A model generated the notes under the pieces. That model made no database searches. It was not told where the DNA came from and saw only the letters and a list, made by a program, of their open reading frames with translations. Position numbers and translations under genes: made by a program. From NCBI RefSeq assembly GCF_008124835.1, contig NZ_VNHW01000004.1:62001-126000 (forward strand): a stretch of DNA of 64,000 bases, given 5' to 3'. This stretch comes from Blastococcus xanthinilyticus. GTDB lineage: Bacteria; Actinomycetota; Actinomycetes; Mycobacteriales; Geodermatophilaceae. Shown piece after piece: positions 1 through 12,852 of the stretch (position 1 is its first letter; each line of letters opens with the position of its first letter).

Positions 1-218
1 TCGAATGCCTCCTCGTCGCTGAAGCCGCCGTCCTTCAGCACGGTCAGCAGGCCTGGCAGGTGCTTGAGGATCACCCCGTCCTGGACGAATGCCGCGGGGA
101 TCTTCCCGTTCCCGCTGCCGGGGACGGCCATCAGCTTCCGGTCGCGCAGCAGCTGCCGGACCCGGTTCGGCGACGTGCCCAGCAGCTGGGCGACCTCGGC
201 GGGGGTGAACGTGTCCAT
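1..218 (-). CDS. Rv2175c-like winged-helix DNA-binding protein (3' part cut by window edge)
   Basis: The visible 72 codons begin MDTFTPAEVAQLLGTS and continue with an arginine-rich recognition region (PNRVRQLLRDRKLMAVPG). This is a helix-turn-helix of the kind found in M. tuberculosis Rv2175c, a DNA-binding substrate of the kinase PknL. The kinase gene pknL lies about 1.2 kb away, as in mycobacteria, although a flavin oxidase gene is interposed here. The C-terminal regulatory half lies outside the window. The ATG at 218 has no ribosome binding site. A TAGGCT hexamer lies 8 nt before it on the minus strand, so the mRNA is probably leaderless. DNA binding and phosphorylation by PknL are inferred from the family. 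Confidence 0.85.
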   Translation of the reverse strand, partial: MDTFTPAEVAQLLGTSPNRVRQLLRDRKLMAVPGSGNGKIPAAFVQDGVILKHLPGLLTVLKDGGFSDEEAF

Positions 219-234
219 AGGATGCGAGCCTATG
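216..234. promoter_or_regulatory. Divergent leaderless promoter pair in a 19-bp dyad
   Basis: The two start codons are only 13 bp apart and diverge. The sequence CATAGGatgcgagCCTATG has perfect 6-bp inverted arms whose outer triplets are the two ATG starts (218 minus, 232 plus). Each strand carries a TANNNT hexamer (TAGGAT on plus, TAGGCT on minus) 8 nt before its ATG. Each -10 element therefore overlaps the start codon of the opposite gene. Initiation on one strand should physically exclude initiation on the other. Confidence 0.55.
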
Positions 235-1383
235 GCGACCATCGGACCAGCCGACAGCCCGGTGCCGGGACAGCCGCAGCCCGACGGCGGCGCGGAGGTC
301 GCCGAGGACCCCGGCCTGGAGCCCCCGTACCTCGACCTGGAGGCCCTGGAGGCCCGGTCGCGGGAGCTGCTCCCCCAGCCCACCTACGACTACTACGCCG
401 GTGGCGCGGAGACCGAGACGACCATGCGCGAGGCCACCGCGGCGTGGCGCTCGTGGCGGCTGCGGCCCCGGGTCCTGCGCGGGGTCACCGAGGCGTCCCT
501 GGCCACCGAGCTGCTCGGGGCGGCGGTGGGCACGCCGATCGGCATCGCCCCGTGGGCCTACCAGGCGATGGCCCATCCCGACGGCGAGCTGGCCACCGCC
601 CGCGCCGCCGCGGCCTCGGGCGCGCTCATGACCGTGTCGACCAGCGCCAACAACAGCCTGGAAGAGGTCGCCGAGGCCGCCCCGGGCAGCCCGCGGTGGT
701 TCCAGCTGTACCGGCTGCACTCCGACCGGCACACCGAGGACCTCGCCCGGCGCGCCGGGGACGCCGGCTACCAGGCGCTGGTCCTCACCGTCGACGTCCC
801 GGTGCTCGGCCGCCGCCGCCGCGACATGGGGCACGACTTCGTGCACCGCGCCGGCGTCCGGATGGCCAACCGGCCGCCCGAGGGCGAGGAGCCGACGCTG
901 GACGGCCTGGCCACCGGCACCTGGACCTTCGACGCGATCGCCCGCTTCGGCGAGGTGTCGGGGCTGCCGGTGGTCGTCAAGGGCATCCTCCGGGGCGACG
1001 ACGCCGTCCGCTGCGTGCAGGCCGGCGCCGCCGCGGTCTGGGTGACCACGCACGGCGGACGCCAGGCCGATCCGTGCGTCGCCAGCGCGCACGCCCTCCC
1101 GGAGGTGGTCGACGCGGTGGGCGACGACGCCGAGGTCTACGCCGACGGCGGCATCCGCTCGGGCTCCGACGTGCTCACCGCGCTGGCGCTGGGCGCCTCG
1201 GCTGTCTTCCTGGGCCGGCCGATCGCCTGGGGGCTCACGACCGGCGGCGAGCGCGGCGTCGCCGGCGTGATCGACGGGCTGACCGCCGAGCTGGCGCACG
1301 CCATGGTCCTCTGCGGGCTGCCCGACGTCCGTGCGCTCCCCCGGGACACCGTGACCCCGGCCGGCGTGATCCGGCGCACCTGA
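232..1383 (+). CDS. FMN-dependent alpha-hydroxy-acid oxidizing protein
   Basis: This 383-residue protein belongs to the TIM-barrel family of lactate and glycolate oxidases, which oxidise 2-hydroxy acids using FMN. Family marks are PTYDYYAGGA near the N terminus, GIAPWAYQ, the WFQLY strand, [11 protein letters not shown], the FMN-binding lysine K250 (VVVKGIL), and the catalytic His274 and Arg277 in THGGRQAD. YADGGIRSGSDVLTALALGA, a phosphate-binding loop, follows. I chose ATG 232 because upstream frame-open sequence covers the divergent gene and a TAGGAT box lies 8 nt before it. The substrate cannot be read from sequence; lactate, mandelate and glycolate are all possible. The gene sits between two genes that are near neighbours in mycobacteria, so it looks inserted. 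Confidence 0.85.
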   Translation: MATIGPADSPVPGQPQPDGGAEVAEDPGLEPPYLDLEALEARSRELLPQPTYDYYAGGAETETTMREATAAWRSWRLRPRVLRGVTEASLATELLGAAVGTPIGIAPWAYQAMAHPDGELATARAAAASGALMTVSTSANNSLEEVAEAAPGSPRWFQLYRLHSDRHTEDLARRAGDAGYQALVLTVDVPVLGRRRRDMGHDFVHRAGVRMANRPPEGEEPTLDGLATGTWTFDAIARFGEVSGLPVVVKGILRGDDAVRCVQAGAAAVWVTTHGGRQADPCVASAHALPEVVDAVGDDAEVYADGGIRSGSDVLTALALGASAVFLGRPIAWGLTTGGERGVAGVIDGLTAELAHAMVLCGLPDVRALPRDTVTPAGVIRRT

Positions 1384-1465
1384 CCACGCGCACCAGCCGT
1401 ACCAGGGGCCTCCCGACCCGCGTGGTTGGGCCCGGGGAACGGCTACCCCTCCTACACTCGGCAGG

Positions 1466-3454
1466 GTGGACACCGCCGTGACCGACCCCGTGGTCGGCCT
1501 CGTTCTCGAGGGGCGCTACCGCCTCGAGGAGCGGCTGGCGCGCGGCGGCATGTCCACGGTCTACGCCGCCACCGACCTGCGGCTGCACAAGACCGTCGCG
1601 GTGAAGGTCATGGCCGAGCACCTGGCCCACGACCCCACGTTCGTCGACCGGTTCACCCGCGAGGCGCGGGCCGCGGCCATGCTCAGCCACGTCAACGTGG
1701 TGGGCGTCAGCGACCAGGGCAGCGACCAGGGGCTGGTCTTCCTGGTGATGGAGCTGGTGCGCGGCCGCACGCTGCGCGACCTGCTCAGCGCCCGCGGCCG
1801 GCTCACCGTCGCCGAGGCCTTCGCCGTCCTCGAGCCGGTGCTGGCCGGGCTCACCGCCGCGCACCGCGCCGGCATCGTGCACCGCGACATCAAGCCCGAG
1901 AACGTGCTGATCGGCGTCGACGGCGTGGTGAAGGTGGCCGACTTCGGCCTGGCCCGCGCCGTCGTCGGCACCGGGCAGACCAGCCAGACCGGCGGCGTGC
2001 TCATCGGCACGGTCGCCTACCTCTCCCCCGAGCAGCTCGAGCGCGGCCGCGCCGACGCCCGCAGCGACATCTACGCCGCCGGGATCGTGCTGTTCGAGAT
2101 GCTCACCGGGCACCCGCCCTTCGGCGGCGACACCCCGCTGGCCGTGGCGTACCAGCACGTGCACCACGACGTGCCGGCGCCGTCGGCGGAGGTCCCCGGG
2201 CTGCCCTGGCAGGTCGACGAGCTGGTCGCCCGCACCACGCGGCGCGACCCCGCCGGCCGGCCCGTGGACGCCGGGGCGTTCCTCGCCGAGCTCGCCGACG
2301 CGCGCCGCGACCTCGGGATCGAGCCGGTGCCCGTGCCGACCGGCCGCAGCGCCGCCCGCCCCGACACGCTGCGCCCCACCAACCGGCCCAGCCGTCCCCG
2401 CCACCCCAGCTCGCCGGGCACCCCGCGCACCGAGGTGCTCGGCAACCGCGCCACCCGCAACGGGCAGACCAGCACGCTGCCGGGCATGGGCGCCGGCCCG
2501 ACCACCGACGTGCACGGCCGCCGGCCCGGCCCGGCCCGGCCGCGCCCGGGGGTCCCCGACCACATCCGCCGGCGCCGCGCCCGGCTCGCGGTGGCCGTCG
2601 TGGTGCTGCTGGCCATCACCATCGGCGCCGTCGGCTGGTGGCTGGGCGAGGGCCGCTGGACCGACGTCCCGTCGCTCGTGGGCAAGGAGGAGGCCGCCGC
2701 CATCGACCTCCTGCAGAGCGCCGGCCTGGACCCCGACCCGGTGGTCCAGGAGTGGAGCGAGACCGTCCCCGACGGGGTGGTCATCTCCACCGACCCGGCC
2801 CGAGGCGAGTTCATCCGCGGCACCGACGTGCGCGTCGTCGTCTCCAAGGGCCAGGAGCGGTACACGATCCCGCCGGAGCTGGTCGGCCGGCCCATCGACG
2901 AGGTCGAGGCGACCATCCAGAACGACGTCCCGGTGCAGCTCACCCGGGCCGAGGAGTACGACGACGACGTCCCGGCCGGGTCGGTCGTCCGGTTCGACCC
3001 GCCGGCCGGCGCCGACCTCAAGCGCGACCAGGTGGTCACCGCGTTCGTCAGCCAGGGCCGCGCCCCCGTGGCGGTGCCCGACGTCACCGGCCAGACGCCG
3101 GAGCAGGCGACCAGCAACCTGCAGTCGCAGGGCTTCCTCGTCGAGCGGATCGAGGACGGCCGCAGCGACGCCGTCGACGTCGGCGAGGTCATGGCCGTCG
3201 ACCCCGGCCCGGCGGCCGGCCCGGTGCCCTTCGGCAGCACGGTCCGCATCCAGGTCTCCGCCGGCGTCCCGCTGGTCGCCGTGCCCGACGTCGTCGGCAA
3301 GTCCGGTGACGAGGCGACCGCGATCCTGCAGGCCGCGGGCCTCCAGGTGGAGGCCACCCGCTTCTTCGGCAACAGCGTCCTGCGGCAGAGCCCGGCGGCC
3401 GGGGAGACGGTCGAGCGCGGCACGCCGGTCACCATCCTGCTCAGCTTCGGATAG
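1466..3454 (+). CDS. pknL: Membrane Ser/Thr protein kinase PknL with four PASTA domains
   Basis: The 662-residue receptor kinase has an N-terminal Hanks-type kinase domain. It contains a glycine-rich loop, ATP lysine K47 (VAVKVM), catalytic loop HRDIKPEN from residue 139, a DFG motif and SPE. A basic Pro-rich linker leads to one transmembrane helix (about 374-394). Four PASTA repeats of about 66 residues follow outside the cell (about 398-662) and would bind peptidoglycan fragments. M. tuberculosis PknL lacks the PASTA part. Synteny with the Rv2175c-like gene and aroG supports the pknL name. The GTG start has TACACT 7 nt before it and no ribosome binding site, consistent with a leaderless mRNA. 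It probably couples wall state to phosphorylation of the neighbouring DNA-binding protein. Confidence 0.92.
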   Translation: MDTAVTDPVVGLVLEGRYRLEERLARGGMSTVYAATDLRLHKTVAVKVMAEHLAHDPTFVDRFTREARAAAMLSHVNVVGVSDQGSDQGLVFLVMELVRGRTLRDLLSARGRLTVAEAFAVLEPVLAGLTAAHRAGIVHRDIKPENVLIGVDGVVKVADFGLARAVVGTGQTSQTGGVLIGTVAYLSPEQLERGRADARSDIYAAGIVLFEMLTGHPPFGGDTPLAVAYQHVHHDVPAPSAEVPGLPWQVDELVARTTRRDPAGRPVDAGAFLAELADARRDLGIEPVPVPTGRSAARPDTLRPTNRPSRPRHPSSPGTPRTEVLGNRATRNGQTSTLPGMGAGPTTDVHGRRPGPARPRPGVPDHIRRRRARLAVAVVVLLAITIGAVGWWLGEGRWTDVPSLVGKEEAAAIDLLQSAGLDPDPVVQEWSETVPDGVVISTDPARGEFIRGTDVRVVVSKGQERYTIPPELVGRPIDEVEATIQNDVPVQLTRAEEYDDDVPAGSVVRFDPPAGADLKRDQVVTAFVSQGRAPVAVPDVTGQTPEQATSNLQSQGFLVERIEDGRSDAVDVGEVMAVDPGPAAGPVPFGSTVRIQVSAGVPLVAVPDVVGKSGDEATAILQAAGLQVEATRFFGNSVLRQSPAAGETVERGTPVTILLSFG

Positions 3455-3467
3455 GCAGCCCTCCCCC

Positions 3468-4379
3468 GTGACGAACACCTCCCCCGGTGTGCCGCCCGTC
3501 GGCGCGCACATCCAGATCAAGGGCGGCCTGGCCAAGGGCGGGCTCGCCTACACCGACGCCGTCGGCGCCCGCGCGGTGCAGGTCTTCGTGGGCAACCCGC
3601 GCGGCTGGAAGCTGACCGACGGCGACCCCGAGCAGGACGCGCTGTTCACCGCCGGCTGCACCGAGCGCGGCGTGCCGTCGTTCATCCACACGCCGTTCCT
3701 GGTGAACGTCGGCTCGCCCACCGAGGCGACCGTCGGGCAGTCGGTCGCCTCGATCGCGCACAACCTGCGCCGCGGCGCCCAGCTGGGCTGCCAGGGCGTC
3801 GTCGTGCACGCCGGGTCGGCCGTCGGCGAGGACCGGTACGAGGCGGCCCTGCGCCAGCTGCGCGAACGGCTGCTGCCGGTGCTCGAGGCGGCCGACCCCG
3901 CCGGGCCCCGGCTGCTGATCGAGCCCACCGCGGGCGGCGGCAAGGCGCTGGCCGCCACGGTCGAGGACCTCGGCCCGTACTTCGCCGCGCTGGAGCACCA
4001 CCCGCTGCTCGGCGTCTGCTTCGACACCTGCCACGCCTGGGCCGCCGGGCACGACCTCGCCGTCCCGGGCGGGATGGCCGCGACCCTGGATGCCCTGGAG
4101 GCCACCGTGGGCGCCGGCCGGCTGGGGCTGGTGCACGTCAACGACTCCCTCGACGAGTGCGGCTCCAAGCGCGACCGGCACACGACCATCGGCACGGGCA
4201 CCATCGGGGCGGGGCCCTACGGCACCGGCCCGTTCGCCGAGCTCGTGCGGCACCGCACCACCGCCGGCGTCCCGATGGTCGTGGAGACCCCCAGCCTGCG
4301 CGACGGCGACCCGTGCGGCGGCCACGCCGCCGACATCAAGCTGCTGAACTCGCTGATCGGCGACCCAGCGGCCGGCTGA
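3468..4379 (+). CDS. nfo: Deoxyribonuclease IV (AP endonuclease)
   Basis: This 303-residue TIM-barrel enzyme is an endonuclease IV, which cuts DNA 5' of abasic sites using three zinc ions in base excision repair. Metal-binding motifs of the family are visible: IHTPFLVN, VVVHAGSAVG, LIEPTAGGG, CFDTCHAWAAGHD, HVNDS followed by GSKRDRHTTIGTG, and VVETP. The GTG start lies 13 bp after the pknL stop. The frame is open further upstream, but that part overlaps the kinase and does not resemble the family. It may be cotranscribed with pknL. It ends 18 bp from the convergent lipoprotein gene. Confidence 0.9.
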   Translation: MTNTSPGVPPVGAHIQIKGGLAKGGLAYTDAVGARAVQVFVGNPRGWKLTDGDPEQDALFTAGCTERGVPSFIHTPFLVNVGSPTEATVGQSVASIAHNLRRGAQLGCQGVVVHAGSAVGEDRYEAALRQLRERLLPVLEAADPAGPRLLIEPTAGGGKALAATVEDLGPYFAALEHHPLLGVCFDTCHAWAAGHDLAVPGGMAATLDALEATVGAGRLGLVHVNDSLDECGSKRDRHTTIGTGTIGAGPYGTGPFAELVRHRTTAGVPMVVETPSLRDGDPCGGHAADIKLLNSLIGDPAAG

Positions 4380-4397
4380 GCCGCCGGGTCCGATGAC

Positions 4398-4907
4398 TCA
4401 CCCGACGCGGATGTGGATCACGGCGACGTCGTCGGCGAGCCGGGCGGTGACGCGCCAGCAACCCGCGGTCGGCAGGTGCACCCCGGTGGGCAGGAACCCC
4501 GGGAGACCTGCGGCCGTCGGCGCCGGCTCGGCCCGGCCCCGGGCATCGCCGTCCGTGGATCGGACCTCGATCTCCGGCTGGGCATCCGCTCCTACCCAGA
4601 CGCCGAGCTTGACGTAGAACTCGTCGCGGCGCCGTTCGGCGGCGTCTCCCCAGGTGCCCTCCACCGGCACGAGGACGAACAGCCGGCCCGTGCCGACGAC
4701 CTGCGGATCGCCGGCCCCGCCCAGCTGCTCGACGAGCTCGGCCGGTGGATCGTCGGCCAGCCGGGGCGTGGTGTCGCAGTCGGCCGTGCCGGCCGAGGTC
4801 GTCGACGGGGTTGTCGCGATCGCGGGCTCGCCGGCCGATCCGCACCCGGCTGTCACCCCGGCTGCGACCCAGAGGAGCACGACCGGCGCACGGAGCATCC
4901 GGATCAC
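4398..4907 (-). CDS. Putative lipoprotein of unknown function
   Basis: The 169-residue protein starts with a short hydrophobic signal (LRAPVVLLWVAAGVTAGC) ending in a lipobox with cysteine in TAGC, so it should be lipid-anchored outside the membrane. The mature part is about 145 residues with no motif I recognise; it ends in a strand-rich segment (WRVTARLADDVAVIHIRVG) that may be beta-sandwich-like. The GTG at 4907 has GGGGAG upstream; an ATG three codons further in is an alternative. It follows the threonine aldolase gene by 29 bp on the same strand and may be the last gene of the aroG unit. Confidence 0.7.
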   Translation of the reverse strand: MIRMLRAPVVLLWVAAGVTAGCGSAGEPAIATTPSTTSAGTADCDTTPRLADDPPAELVEQLGGAGDPQVVGTGRLFVLVPVEGTWGDAAERRRDEFYVKLGVWVGADAQPEIEVRSTDGDARGRAEPAPTAAGLPGFLPTGVHLPTAGCWRVTARLADDVAVIHIRVG

Positions 4908-4936
4908 ACGGCCACTCCCCCTGGTCCACACCCGGC

Positions 4937-9929
<4,993 letters not shown>

Positions 9930-9947
9930 GCACTCCCGTGCACGCAC

Positions 9948-9983
9948 GAGAGCCCCTCTCCCGGAACCGGGAGGGGGGCTCTC
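9948..9983. terminator. GC-rich hairpin after the chemoreceptor gene
   Basis: A near-perfect 17-bp stem with one G-U type pair (GAGAGCCCC... paired with ...GGGGCTCTC) closes on a two-base loop. There is no U tract. It lies 18 bp after the chemoreceptor stop and before the convergent STAS gene, so it can serve both strands. Confidence 0.7.
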
Positions 9984-10034
9984 GCGCACCGGGGCGACGT
10001 CGGCCGCCCCGGACGTCAGGGCATGGCGGGGACG

Positions 10035-10451
10035 TCAACGCATGGCGGGGACCGGGAGCCCCATGAGCCGCAGCAGCCGGCACACCGGCGGGGAGGCGGC
10101 CACCAGGACGACGTCCGCGCCGAGGGCCGGCGCCAGGCCGTGCGAGTCGACGAAGGACACCCCGGACAGGTCGACGGCGACGACCCCCGAGTGGGTCTCG
10201 CGCACGTGGCTCAGGACCGCATCGAGCAGCTCCCGGCCGAGGACGTCCAGCTCACCGGAGGCGGCGACCACCGGCCGGTCGCCGTCGCGCCGCACCTCGA
10301 CCGACAGCGCCGTGGCATCTGCACCGGGCACCCGGCCAGCGTGCGGCAGCGGGCCGGTCCGGCGCCGTCGGCGGGCGGGGTCCGGCCGGCGCGAGGGCGC
10401 GGCGGCGGAGCGGTCACGGAACGGCGGGAGCGGGTGGGCGGGCCGTGTCAT
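10035..10451 (-). CDS. STAS-domain protein (anti-sigma factor antagonist type)
   Basis: This 138-residue protein has an Arg/Pro-rich N-terminal tail of about 45 residues and a C-terminal STAS domain. The domain includes VVAASGELDVLGRELL and VVAVDLSGVSFVDSHGL, in which the serine of DSHG is the usual phosphorylation site of SpoIIAA-like antagonists. Such proteins bind and neutralise RsbW-type anti-sigma kinases. No partner kinase or sigma gene is nearby, so its target is unknown. TAGCGT (10458-10463) lies exactly 6 nt before the ATG at 10451, arguing for a leaderless mRNA and for this start. The last 30 bp contain a short direct repeat of ATGGCGGGGAC. Confidence 0.8.
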   Translation of the reverse strand: MTRPAHPLPPFRDRSAAAPSRRPDPARRRRRTGPLPHAGRVPGADATALSVEVRRDGDRPVVAASGELDVLGRELLDAVLSHVRETHSGVVAVDLSGVSFVDSHGLAPALGADVVLVAASPPVCRLLRLMGLPVPAMR

Positions 10452-10552
10452 GCTCCGACGCTAGGTGGGATTCCGCGCCGTGCGGCAGGTCCACGGCCGG
10501 ACGACTACTGCCCGCGGTCGTTGCCGTGACCCGGCAGTTCCACCGCCGCGCC

Positions 10553-11764
10553 TCACTCCGAGACCAGCGGTGTGGCGGGCCAGTCCAGCAGTCGCGCCCC
10601 GGTCACGGCCACCATGAGCGCGAGCTGGTCGGCCGGGTCGGCGGGGTCGTAGCCGGTGAGCTCGCGCACCCGCTGGAGGCGGTAGGTGACCGCCCGGACG
10701 CTGAGGTGCAGCCGGCGTCCGGCCGACGCCGCGTTGCGCCCGTCGGCGAAGTACGCCTCCACGGTCGCCACCAGCGGCTCGGCGCCACCGCGGGCCCCGG
10801 TGAGCGGGCCGAGCACCGTGCCGACCAGGTCGGAGATGGCGGCCTCGTCCCGCAGCAGCACGCGGTAGACGAGCATGTCGCGCGCGTGGACCACCCGGTC
10901 GGGGAGGCCGAGCCGCTCGGCGACCTCCAGCGCGTCCACCGCCTCGCGGTAGGACCTCAGCACGCCCCTCGGGCCGGCATGGGTGCGCCCCACGCCGACG
11001 CGCCAGTCCGGCCGGCGGGTCAGCCGCGCCACGGCCGGCCCCGCGGCCTCCGCGAGGGCCTGGCCGTCGCCCTCGCGACCGGGCTGCGCCGGGCCGCCGG
11101 AGAGGACGCTCACCAGCCGGCCGTCCCTGGCCTCCACGAGCAGGTCCCGGTCGCCGAACCGGGCGCGCGCCGCGTCCTCCAGCCACCTCGTGAGATGCAT
11201 CCCCGAGTCGGCCGGCCGGTCCGTGGCCGCCACCGTGACGGTGTGGCTGCCGGCCAGGGCCATGCCCAGGCGTTCGGCGCGCTCCACCAGCGAGCCGACC
11301 TCCGACCGGCCGGTGAGCAGGTCGTCGACGAACTCCCGCCGGAAGGCCTCCTCCCGGCGGACCACTTCCCGCTGGGCCTCCTCGTGCCCGGCCGCGAGGG
11401 CCGCGAGTGCGGTGTCGGCCCCCTGCCACACCGCCTCCCCCACCGCCACGAGGGCCGCGGAGCCCACCGGCCGGCCGCGCGCCTGCGCGACGAGGCCGGG
11501 CAGCCGCGGCCACAGCCGGCGCGAAGCGCTCATGTACAGGTCCACCAACGCCGGCAGCGCCACCCCCTGCTGCGCGGCCTCGGCGCCGAGGTGCCGGCAG
11601 TGGGCCACCTCGTCGTCCGTCAGGCGCCGGCCGTGCACGGCCACCTCGACGAGGGTGGTCAGGTACCCCTCCACCAGGGACGTCGGCAGCCCGTGCTCGC
11701 GGCCCGCCGCCGCACCGACCTCGGCGACCGCCGCGGACGCCGACTCCTCGACCGCCCGGCTCAC
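10553..11764 (-). CDS. PucR/CdaR-type transcriptional regulator
   Basis: The 403-residue protein has an all-helical N-terminal sensor-like region, a central GGDEF-like fold (about 170-300, WRVGVGRTHAGPRGVLRSYREAVDALEVAERLG) and a C-terminal PucR helix-turn-helix. The last part, VATVEAYFADGRNAASAGRRLHLSVRAVTYRLQRVRELTG, is highly characteristic. Family members control purine, sugar-acid or amino-acid use, often acting on a neighbouring gene, but no such target is obvious here. I placed the start at GTG 11764 because GGGAGAG precedes it at good spacing; GTG 11773 is in frame three codons earlier. Confidence 0.85.
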   Translation of the reverse strand: MSRAVEESASAAVAEVGAAAGREHGLPTSLVEGYLTTLVEVAVHGRRLTDDEVAHCRHLGAEAAQQGVALPALVDLYMSASRRLWPRLPGLVAQARGRPVGSAALVAVGEAVWQGADTALAALAAGHEEAQREVVRREEAFRREFVDDLLTGRSEVGSLVERAERLGMALAGSHTVTVAATDRPADSGMHLTRWLEDAARARFGDRDLLVEARDGRLVSVLSGGPAQPGREGDGQALAEAAGPAVARLTRRPDWRVGVGRTHAGPRGVLRSYREAVDALEVAERLGLPDRVVHARDMLVYRVLLRDEAAISDLVGTVLGPLTGARGGAEPLVATVEAYFADGRNAASAGRRLHLSVRAVTYRLQRVRELTGYDPADPADQLALMVAVTGARLLDWPATPLVSE

Positions 11765-11816
11765 CCGTCCCACTCTCCCGCCGCCCGGAGGGGAGCAGCC
11801 CGTCCCGGCTCGCGGC

Positions 11817-12305
11817 TCACGCCGGGGCCGCCTCCATCGCCCTCCAGCGGGCGAGGTTGTAGCGGGCGTCGACCAGGGCGTCGTGGGTGCCGGCCGGCTT
11901 GGGCGGCAGCGGCGGCTGCCCGCGGTCGTCCCAGCGCTGGCGCAGCTCGCGGGTGAACCGCGGGATCGACCGGGGCAGCGCGGGCATCGCGCCCCACAGC
12001 TGGCACAGGACCACGTGGTCGTAGGCGGCGAACCAGGCCCAGAGCTCGATCTCCTCCCCCGGGGCGGTCAGGAAGGAGAGCAGGTCGTCGCGGATCCGCT
12101 CCCGGCTGCGCCAGGCCTTGTCCGCCGGCGGGGGCAGCTGGTCGAGCACGTTCCGCCGCACCCACGGGATGGCCCGGCGTTCGTCGAACCCGGTGCTGAC
12201 GGCGTAGAACTCCCGGCCGGTCTCGTCGACGACCCCGATCGACACCAGGTCGATGGTGGTCCCGTCCTCGATGAACTCGGTGTCGTAGAAGTAGCGCCGC
12301 GTCAC
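11817..12305 (-). CDS. Rv2179c-type 3'-5' exoribonuclease
   Basis: This 162-residue DEDDh-fold nuclease matches the size and motifs of M. tuberculosis Rv2179c, a 3'-5' exoribonuclease. The motifs are YFYDTEFIEDG (Asp and Glu of motif I), AAYDHVVLCQL (motif II Asp) and HDALVDARYNLARW (His and Asp of motif III). Position after aroG in the same order as in mycobacteria supports this. Its GTG overlaps the stop of the upstream ridA-like gene in a GTGA junction, so it can be translationally coupled. A TACGGT hexamer 6 nt before the GTG may also give a separate leaderless transcript. Confidence 0.88.
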   Translation of the reverse strand: MTRRYFYDTEFIEDGTTIDLVSIGVVDETGREFYAVSTGFDERRAIPWVRRNVLDQLPPPADKAWRSRERIRDDLLSFLTAPGEEIELWAWFAAYDHVVLCQLWGAMPALPRSIPRFTRELRQRWDDRGQPPLPPKPAGTHDALVDARYNLARWRAMEAAPA

Positions 12306-12763
12306 GCGCCCACCGTAGATCCGTCGTGCGGGGGCGCCGGCTCCTGCCACGAGTCGCGGACGGCGATCGCCTCCACCTCGACGAGCTGGTCGGGATGGCC
12401 GAGCACCGTCACGCCGACCAGCGTGCTGGGGGCGTCGTGGTCGCCGAAGGCCGCGCGGACGACGTCCCAGGCGGCGACGAGGTCGTCGCGGTCGGTGGTC
12501 ACGACGTACACGGTCGTCTTCAGGACGTCGCCCAGCCCGGCGCCGGCCCCCTCCAGGGCGGCCGCGAGATTGGTCATCACCTGTCGGGCCTGACCCGCGA
12601 CGTCGCCGACGGCCACGGTGGCCCCGTCGCCGTCCAGCGGGCAGGCGCCGGCGGTGAAGACCATGCGCCCGGGGTCGGTGACCGACGCGTACGCGTACGG
12701 CACGCTCCCGGCGAGACCGGCGGGACGGACGAACTCGATGCCGTGGCTCACGGAGCCGATCAT
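12302..12763 (-). CDS. RidA/YjgF-family protein
   Basis: The 153-residue protein has the RidA fold marks: VFTAGACPLDGDG, QARQVMTNLAAALEGAGAGLGDVLKTTVYV, and VEVEAIAV near the C terminus. Family members hydrolyse reactive enamines and imines produced by PLP enzymes. The canonical RidA arginine position (RxxxxE-like region near the C terminus) is not clearly conserved, so this may be one of the Rid subgroups with another activity. It is cotranscribed with, and overlaps by 4 nt, the exoribonuclease gene downstream. Confidence 0.8.
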   Translation of the reverse strand: MIGSVSHGIEFVRPAGLAGSVPYAYASVTDPGRMVFTAGACPLDGDGATVAVGDVAGQARQVMTNLAAALEGAGAGLGDVLKTTVYVVTTDRDDLVAAWDVVRAAFGDHDAPSTLVGVTVLGHPDQLVEVEAIAVRDSWQEPAPPHDGSTVGA

Positions 12764-12852
12764 GGGTCACCGGCGCGGCGGACGCCTGCCGGGCGGCAGG
12801 CCACCCGGCGGCTGCACACCGGCCGGGACGGGCGCGACCGGCTGCTGCCGCG

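Noticed and set aside
60-231. N-terminal extension of the alpha-hydroxy-acid oxidase from 64
   Set aside because: The extension is the antisense of the Rv2175c-like gene; the ATG at 232 fits the family N terminus and the -10 hexamer.
1235-3535. 766-codon minus-strand frame opposite pknL
   Set aside because: Antisense of the kinase, with biased composition and no domain.
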